A model generated the notes under the pieces. The model was given only the letters and a program-made list of their open reading frames with translations. It was not told the origin of the DNA and made no database searches. Below, in pieces: positions 6,874-11,142 of a DNA stretch of 11,142 bases (positions within the stretch are counted from its first letter, which is position 1; each line of letters starts with the position of its first letter). Source of the stretch: an uncultured bacterium. GTDB taxonomy: Bacteria > Actinomycetota > Aquicultoria > SKW223 > CALKMS01. The translations under genes were made by a program, and so were the position numbers. Location: NCBI GenBank assembly GCA_938091145.1, contig CALKMS010000013.1:1-11142 (forward strand), written 5' to 3'.

Positions 6874-6904
6874 AAATAAAAAATTGCCAAGCAAAGCTCG
6901 GCAA
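6874..6904 (-). terminator. Rho-independent terminator between recX and rny
   Basis: On the minus strand TTGCCGAGC (6904-6896) pairs with GCTTGGCAA (6892-6884) across a TTT loop: nine pairs including one G-U. TTTTTTATTTT follows at once (6883-6873). This is a textbook intrinsic terminator in the direction of transcription. It would end transcripts from recA-recX and from the promoter at 6994-7022 before they reach rny. Its first arm can also pair with an upstream segment. Confidence 0.8.
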
Positions 6905-6987
6905 TCCGGACTTTATTCATTTTTAATTTATCTAAAAACCTTTCGGTTTTAGCCTTGCCGAACTTCACTTTTTAAAAAATCTTCTAA
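6874..6987 (-). ncRNA. Candidate attenuator/riboswitch-like leader RNA of rny
   Basis: An RNA of about 110 nt is expected between the promoter at 6994-7022 and the terminator. GUUCGGCAA (6963-6955) can pair with UUGCCGAGC (6904-6896) in nine pairs including one G-U. This encloses a hairpin CUAAAACC-GAAA-GGUUUUUAG (6952-6932) with a GNRA tetraloop and one bulged U, then an unpaired A-rich stretch. The 3' arm of the closing stem is also the first arm of the terminator, so the two folds exclude each other, as in transcriptional riboswitches and attenuators. The pairing is visible in sequence; function, ligand and direction of control are inference. A stable small RNA is an alternative reading. 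Confidence 0.5.
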
Positions 6988-6993
6988 ATAAAC

Positions 6994-7022
6994 AAGATAA
7001 GACTTTATAGTTGCTCTGTCAA
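6994..7022 (-). promoter_or_regulatory. Promoter of the rny leader
   Basis: A perfect TTGACA (7022-7017) is followed after 17 bases by TATCTT (6999-6994) on the minus strand, placing the start near 6987. It begins four bases after the recX stop codon. The perfect -35 and ideal spacing make it the best -35 in the window; the -10 matches consensus at four of six positions. Confidence 0.6.
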
Positions 7023-7026
7023 CAGG

Positions 7027-7503
7027 TCATTTTTCAGAAAAAAAAGATTCGTCATCCCCCAAAACTTCTCTCAGCACCGCTAAAACCATTTCCTGGCAAA
7101 AACCTCTCCTGGTTAAGAAACTGGCTAATTTCCTTTTTAATCTTTTTCCTTCCAAACCTAAATTCTTTTTTAAATAGTCTGAGGCAATTTGCTTCAGAGC
7201 TTTTTTTTCTTCTTCTTCATCCAATTCACTGATTGCTCTATCAACTACTTGAAAGGGAACTCCTTTTCTTAAAAGCTCTTTTTGTAGTCGGAAAGAGCCG
7301 AATTTTTCCTTTTTCCGTCTAATATAAGCCCGAGCATAATCAAAATCATCTAAAAAACCTTGTTTTTCAAGCCGCGAAGCCACTTTAATGGCTAATGCTC
7401 TCTTAAAACCTTTTCTTTCAAGATAATCGACCAGTTTTTTTCGAGTAACATTGAAGCGTGACAAATATTTTATAGCTAAACTATGTGCTCTTTCTTCCTC
7501 CAA
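7027..7503 (-). CDS. recX: Recombination regulatory protein RecX
   Basis: RecX binds RecA filaments and limits their growth and activity. The 158-residue protein is all-helical and shows the family's repeated three-helix modules, starting with AHSLAIKYLSRFNVTRKKLVDYLERKGF (given here only as positions 6-33 of the product), followed by the GFLDDFDYARAYI signature (49-61), a KFGSFRLQKELLRKGV segment (67-82) and a C-terminal LTRRGF (129-134). It starts eight bases after the recA stop, the usual recA-recX arrangement, so the two are likely co-transcribed. The start chosen is TTG at 7503; no ATG or GTG fits the family N-terminus, and the Shine-Dalgarno is weak, suggesting coupling to recA. The frame is open a little upstream into recA, so a slightly longer product is possible. 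Family call is secure, start less so. Confidence 0.9.
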   Translation of the reverse strand: MEEERAHSLAIKYLSRFNVTRKKLVDYLERKGFKRALAIKVASRLEKQGFLDDFDYARAYIRRKKEKFGSFRLQKELLRKGVPFQVVDRAISELDEEEEKKALKQIASDYLKKNLGLEGKRLKRKLASFLTRRGFCQEMVLAVLREVLGDDESFFSEK

Positions 7504-7511
7504 TTTAAATT

Positions 7512-8501
7512 CTAACTCTTCAAACCCAATGTTTCCCGAATTTTGTCTTCAATCTCTCGGGCAATTTTAAAATTTTCTTTTAAATAGTCACGTGCCGATT
7601 CTTTTCCCTGGCCTAAGCGCGTTTCACCGAAGGCAAACCAAGAGCCACTCTTAGTTATAACACCTGTGTCTACTCCTAAATCAATAATTGAGCCTTCACG
7701 AGAAATGCCTTGTCCGAAAAGGATGTCAAACTCAGCTATTTTAAAAGGCGGAGCCACTTTGTTCTTTACCACTTTAGCTCTTACCCGACTACCAATCTCT
7801 TCTGTTCCCTGTTTAAGAGATTGAACTTTTCGAACATCAATGCGAACACTTGCCCAAAACTTTAAAGCCCTACCTCCTGGTGTCACTTCAGGATTGCCAA
7901 ACATAATGCCGATTTTTTCCCGCAATTGGTTTATAAAGATGCAACAGGTTTGGGATTTGCTTATAGCTCCAGCAAGCTTTCTTAATGCTTGAGACATAAG
8001 CCTTGCTTGAAGACCAACTTGAGAATCTCCCATCTCCCCTTCAATTTCGGCTCGAGGAACTAAAGCCGCTACTGAATCAATTACCACAATATCAACAGCT
8101 CCGCTCCGGACCAAGGTTTCAGTAATTTCAAGAGCTTGTTCGCCGGTGTCAGGTTGGGAAACTAAAAGATTATCCACATCAACTCCGATTTTTTGCGCAT
8201 AAATTGGATCGAGGGCATGTTCAGCATCGATAAAAGCCGCTACCCCACCCTGAGCTTGAGCCTCAGCAATGATTTGGAGAGCAAGAGTGGTTTTGCCTGA
8301 AGCCTCAGGGCCAAAAATCTCAATGATCCTACCGCGAGGCACACCGCCAACTCCCAAAGCTACATCGAGAGCTAAGCTCCCAGTGGGAATTACCCCAAGG
8401 TCAGTAACAGCTGGCCGCTCACCAAGCTTCATTATAGCGCCTTTACCATACTTGCGCTCAATCTGCTCTTTTGCCACTTCCAGCATTTTTTCTCTATCCA
8501 A
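7512..8501 (-). CDS. recA: DNA recombinase RecA
   Basis: RecA forms filaments on single-stranded DNA, drives strand exchange and triggers LexA self-cleavage. With the start used here it has 329 residues. Visible features are the Walker A GPEASGKTT at 64-72, the following DAEHALDP segment, a Walker B region VDIVVIDSVAALVP, loop L1 around GEMGDSQVGLQARLMSQALRK (the GLQARLMSQALRKL signature), and loop L2 around IFINQLREKIGIMFGNPE-TPGG. It lacks the long acidic C-terminal tail of enterobacterial RecA. I chose the TTG at 8501 because the product then begins MDREKMLEVAKEQIERKYG-like, as RecA proteins do, and AAGGGAGGGG stands just upstream. The frame is open to a TTG at 8558, but that start has no ribosome binding site and would add 19 atypical residues. 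Confidence 0.96.
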   Translation of the reverse strand: MDREKMLEVAKEQIERKYGKGAIMKLGERPAVTDLGVIPTGSLALDVALGVGGVPRGRIIEIFGPEASGKTTLALQIIAEAQAQGGVAAFIDAEHALDPIYAQKIGVDVDNLLVSQPDTGEQALEITETLVRSGAVDIVVIDSVAALVPRAEIEGEMGDSQVGLQARLMSQALRKLAGAISKSQTCCIFINQLREKIGIMFGNPEVTPGGRALKFWASVRIDVRKVQSLKQGTEEIGSRVRAKVVKNKVAPPFKIAEFDILFGQGISREGSIIDLGVDTGVITKSGSWFAFGETRLGQGKESARDYLKENFKIAREIEDKIRETLGLKS

Positions 8502-8578
8502 ACCAAACCCCTCCCTTTTGATTTCTCTCTTATTTATAATAAAACACCTCTGCGACAAAAATAACTTTCCAATTAAAA

Positions 8579-8607
8579 TTTAAACCGAATTAACTTAAAC
8601 AAATCAA
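8579..8607 (-). promoter_or_regulatory. Possible recA promoter
   Basis: TTGATT (8607-8602) and TTTAAA (8584-8579) on the minus strand are separated by exactly 17 bases, each matching consensus at four positions. The start would be near 8572, with a leader of about 70 bases before the TTG at 8501. I looked for a Gram-positive LexA box (CGAAC-N4-GTTCG) and found none. In this AT-rich stretch the match could be chance. Confidence 0.3.
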
Positions 8608-9385
8608 CGATTTAAACGATTAAGATTGATTCAAGGTTAGTTTTTAATCTAGGCATGCCTTATTTTGAAGCTTTATGGCGTGAACTATTTTCACCTAAAG
8701 GTTATTAAAAGAGGTACCTTATTTCCATAACATTCGATAGCAAATTTAGAGAAATAGCTTTTTCTACGCTTTTCGTTTGCTGACAGAATGAACCTCAGAT
8801 TATTACAGATATTATTGCTCAACTATAGAGAAATACCAAAAATATGTGGAAAGTAAAACTCATAGACCACAAAAAAATTTAAGTTTATACCTTAAATTAT
8901 TTGGGCTAAAAGAGACAAATGATGGCATCAAATAAACACTTTTTCACATCTTTTTTAGTAAAGTGAGCCTTATTATTTCAAAAGATCAAAAATTAAAAAA
9001 AGATTCCTCAAAAAACGAAATATTAAGAAGTGACCTTTATTTGTAGCTTTAAAGTTATTGGAGAAGTTGCCAAGAAACCACCCTTTGACTTTTGCAATAA
9101 TTATTCTAGTACTAAAAGCTAATACTAAAAGGCGGGCAATTGCTGGCTTTAAAGACAAGTTAATCCCTAATTATTTTAGATTTACTGTGATATTGCCTGA
9201 AACATTGTTGCAGACTAAATTTCTTTTTTGTAAGCCAACGTTGAAAAAATAATTTAAAAAAGTCGATTAAAAAGCTATCTCAAAATATTCCTGCTGTTTA
9301 CCCCACCGTAATCTCCGATTACCCAAAATAAGAAGAGTGAAAAAAGCATATTTTTTAACCAGAAGCAATTTAAACGAAAATCACC
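8608..9385. other. Gene-poor region between thpR and recA
   Basis: This AT-rich stretch of nearly 0.8 kb contains no gene I can support. Two antiparallel open frames of about 60 codons (8973-9158 minus and 9058-9252 plus) overlap each other, start with TTG, and resemble no family. No tRNA T-loop signature, tmRNA, RNase P or CRISPR pattern was seen. It holds an AT-rich inverted repeat at 8876-8898, a short GTAATC/GATTAC inverted repeat at 9308-9322 and a repeated TACTAAAAG at 9110-9118 and 9123-9131. One plus-strand fragment near 8616-8705 looks mildly protein-like but is closed by stops on both sides. Decayed genes are a possible origin. Confidence 0.6.
8876..8898 (-). repeat. AT-rich inverted repeat, possible weak terminator
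   Basis: AATTTAAG and CTTAAATT form a perfect eight-pair inverted repeat across a seven-base loop. In the minus direction the second arm runs straight into more Ts (seven in a row in all, ending at 8870), so it could act as a weak terminator for transcripts coming from thpR. The stem has only one G-C pair, so this may equally be a chance palindrome. Confidence 0.3.
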
Positions 9386-9925
9386 CTACTTTTTCAAGGG
9401 AAAAGCATTAAGTGGTGTGTAGATTGGGCCGGTGGGCTTCAAAAAACTTTCAAACAAAATAACCTGGTTGACTTCAAAAGAGTAGCTCCAATCTATTGAA
9501 GGCCAGAATGAAACTGGGACAGGCTTCTTCAGGCGAGCTAAAGTAATGTGAGGCTCAAAACTTCTCTTTTCTTTTTCGAAACCTATTTTCGAAAGTTTAT
9601 TTTCAATCAAGGCAGCTAATTTTTGAACGGTTTCTTTTCCCTCTTTCACATCAACCCAAAGAACACGTGCTTTATTAAGGTTGGGAAATGCGCCAAACTC
9701 TGCCGTTCGAAGAGAAAAGACCGGAAAGTTCCGAGTTAATTTTTCTAAAGTAAAATTGATCTTTTTTATTTTTTCCTTTTCAACATCTCCCAAAAATTTT
9801 AAAGTTAGATGAAGATTCTCCTCTTTTACCCATCGAGCTTGCGGAAGGTCAAATCTTTTTTTAATGGTACCAAATTTTTGTTTTAGTTCTTCAGGCAAGT
9901 CGATAGCAATAAAAAGACGGGGCAT
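9386..9925 (-). CDS. thpR: RNA 2',3'-cyclic phosphodiesterase
   Basis: The 179-residue protein belongs to the 2H phosphoesterase superfamily (LigT/ThpR branch). It has the two defining HxTx motifs, HLTL at 39-42 and HITL at 126-129, in the usual contexts WVKEENLHLTLKFLGDV and FEPHITLARLK, plus the family N-terminus RLFIAIDLPEEL. The enzyme opens 2',3'-cyclic phosphate ends of RNA to 2'-phosphates and can ligate tRNA halves in vitro; its cellular role is poorly known. The ATG at 9925 starts one base after the cinA stop, and its Shine-Dalgarno AAAGGA lies in the last cinA codons, so the two are translationally linked. The cinA-thpR-recA order is common in Clostridia-type genomes. Length and motifs are normal, and no other family fits as well. 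Confidence 0.93.
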   Translation of the reverse strand: MPRLFIAIDLPEELKQKFGTIKKRFDLPQARWVKEENLHLTLKFLGDVEKEKIKKINFTLEKLTRNFPVFSLRTAEFGAFPNLNKARVLWVDVKEGKETVQKLAALIENKLSKIGFEKEKRSFEPHITLARLKKPVPVSFWPSIDWSYSFEVNQVILFESFLKPTGPIYTPLNAFPLKK

Positions 9926-9926
9926 T

Positions 9927-11142
9927 TCACCATTCCTTTAAATAAAGTCTCGATAAATTTAAAATTTCTAAAACCGCTCGTCGCCTTATTTCTGCTCGAC
10001 TGCCTGAAAAATTCCTTTTCCAAACTCGAGTTCCCTTTTTGGTGGAGAGCCCAAGATAAACGAGTCCAACTGGCTTTTCATTGCTTCCTCCTGCTGGCCC
10101 AGCTATTCCAGTTATAGAAAGCCCAATATCAGATCGAAAAATTTTGCGAACATTCTCCGCCATTTCTCGAGCACATTCCTCGCTTACAGCACCGTGCTGG
10201 ATCAAAGTTTGCTTCTTAACTTTTAAAAGGCTTTTTTTTGCTTCATTACTATAAGTTAAAACTCCACCCAAAAAATAATCTGAGCTTCCAGGTTGTTTGG
10301 TAATCTCAGCCGCTAAAAGTCCAGCTGTGCAAGATTCAGCAACTGCCATAGTAAGACCCTTTTCTTTTAAGATCTTACCAACTACCTGATAAAGTTCCTG
10401 ATCGTCCTCCCCATAGACAAAAGGCTCAAGAAACTCCCTTATCTTATTAAACAAAATGAGGCAGCTTTTTTTATCTTTCGCTATCACCTCAATGTCTACC
10501 CCCCCAAAAACCGGTAAATATCCTATTTCGGCCTGGTCAAAATCCGTAGTCAACAAGCGAATTCTTTCCCACACCTCTGCTTCCGTGAGTCCATAAGTTC
10601 TTATCACTTTATAACCAAGAGAAGCCCGGATGCTAAAAATTTTCTTAAGTTGAGGTAATATTTTTAAAAAAATTTCTCGGGTCTCATTAGGAACACCTGG
10701 AAGCGCCACTAACACTTTGCCTTTAAGACGCAATAAGAAACCAGGGGCAGTGCCAGAGGACGAGAAAAAAAGCTGGCTGCCTTCAATAGCCTGCGCTTGT
10801 TTCAAAACAAATTCAAGCCTTTCCTTGCTAGCTTCTTTTAATTTTCGACGAATTAACTTTTCAGCCCGAGAGTTAAGCTCGAGAGGCAAGCTAAACGTTT
10901 CAGAAATCACTTCACGGGTTAAGTCATCAGGGGTTGAACCTAAACCACCAGTCAAAACAACCAAATCAGCCCGACTCAAAGCTTTTTTAATTGCTTTGCT
11001 TATTTCTTTTTTGTCATCTCTAACCACCGTTGACCATCGGGGATAAAAGCCATTTAGCAAAAGCTGATGGGCAAGAAAAGTCTGGTTAGTGTTGGGTGTT
11101 CGACCCAGAACAATTTCAGTCCCGATTGAAACAATCTCAACT
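9927..11142 (-). CDS. cinA: CinA-like protein (MoCF-like domain plus nicotinamide-nucleotide amidase), 5' end outside window
   Basis: The frame stays open to the right edge and begins there with VEIVSIGTEIVLGRTPNTNQ, the typical CinA N-terminus, so only a residue or two should be missing and 404 residues are visible. Counting from the first visible residue, the MoCF-like domain carries GGLGSTPDDLTRE at about 65-77 and ALPGVP near 146. The C-terminal CinA domain has AESCTAGLLAA with the predicted catalytic Ser at about 270, then LGGVLTYSN and SITGIAGPAGG. The C-terminal domain is the PncC-type enzyme that converts NMN to NaMN plus ammonia; the N-terminal domain hydrolyses ADP-ribose in studied full-length CinA proteins. 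The gene is named for competence induction, but that role is not general. The ATG-less TTG at 11060 is internal and not a start. It overlaps functionally with thpR through a one-base gap. Confidence 0.94.
   Translation of the reverse strand, partial: VEIVSIGTEIVLGRTPNTNQTFLAHQLLLNGFYPRWSTVVRDDKKEISKAIKKALSRADLVVLTGGLGSTPDDLTREVISETFSLPLELNSRAEKLIRRKLKEASKERLEFVLKQAQAIEGSQLFFSSSGTAPGFLLRLKGKVLVALPGVPNETREIFLKILPQLKKIFSIRASLGYKVIRTYGLTEAEVWERIRLLTTDFDQAEIGYLPVFGGVDIEVIAKDKKSCLILFNKIREFLEPFVYGEDDQELYQVVGKILKEKGLTMAVAESCTAGLLAAEITKQPGSSDYFLGGVLTYSNEAKKSLLKVKKQTLIQHGAVSEECAREMAENVRKIFRSDIGLSITGIAGPAGGSNEKPVGLVYLGLSTKKGTRVWKRNFSGSRAEIRRRAVLEILNLSRLYLKEW

Noticed and set aside
8502..8558. Longer RecA starting at TTG 8558
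   Set aside because: The extra 19 residues do not look like RecA, no ribosome binding site precedes 8558, and a very strong one precedes the TTG at 8501.
8779..8797. CTG...CAG as a LexA-type SOS box upstream of recA
   Set aside because: The spacing is 13 bases instead of 10, it lies nearly 300 bases from the recA start, and no Gram-positive type box was found either.
8973..9252. Two antiparallel open frames of about 60 codons in the thpR-recA gap
   Set aside because: They overlap each other on opposite strands, use TTG starts, lack good ribosome binding sites and resemble no protein family; such frames are expected by chance.
9308..9322. GTAATC/GATTAC inverted repeat downstream of thpR as a terminator
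   Set aside because: Only six pairs, and neither direction is followed by a T run; kept only as a short repeat.

Overview
The window is an AT-rich bacterial chromosome segment in which every recognised gene lies on the minus strand, so transcription runs from high to low coordinates. In transcription order: cinA (5' end outside the window), thpR, a gene-poor gap of about 0.9 kb, recA, recX, a promoter/leader/terminator region, rny (RNase Y), an uncharacterised GHKL-type ATPase, spoVS, a PHP-domain phosphoesterase, a small lipoprotein, miaB and miaA. The order cinA-recA-recX-rny-spoVS-miaB-miaA is the familiar Firmicutes/Clostridia-type arrangement, and AGGAGG Shine-Dalgarno sites and RNase Y fit it. 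The sequence alone does not fix the phylum. SpoVS also occurs in non-sporulating lineages, so it does not prove spore formation. Nothing points to a phage, plasmid or recent insertion.

Right-hand part (about 7000-11142): housekeeping and repair. CinA (pyridine nucleotide salvage/damage) is translationally linked to ThpR (2',3'-cyclic phosphodiesterase fold). RecA and its modulator RecX form a tight pair. The roughly 0.9 kb between thpR and recA holds no gene I can support, only a possible recA promoter and an AT-rich inverted repeat.

Middle part (about 4000-7020): the most interesting part. Directly after recX lies a perfect TTGACA -35 with a reasonable -10. It would start an RNA of about 110 nt in which a nine-pair closing stem and a rho-independent terminator share the same strand and exclude each other. 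rny follows the terminator and shows no good promoter of its own between terminator and start codon, so this looks like an attenuator or riboswitch-type control of RNase Y. After rny comes a protein with all GHKL ATP-binding boxes of the MutL/TopoVIB/Hsp90 style and no histidine kinase parts. It occupies a place where Clostridia often carry ymdB. SpoVS and the PHP protein follow as a two-gene unit with a convincing sigma-A promoter inside the end of the ATPase gene.

Left-hand part (1-2950): a small lipoprotein whose ribosome binding site sits in a perfect hairpin, then miaB and miaA overlapping by 14 bases. These two act in sequence on tRNA A37: MiaA adds the prenyl group and MiaB adds the methylthio group. 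mutS and mutL, often found with these genes in Firmicutes, are absent here. Both miaB and the GHKL ATPase gene have TATAAT 7-9 bases before ATG and no Shine-Dalgarno site, which suggests leaderless mRNAs.
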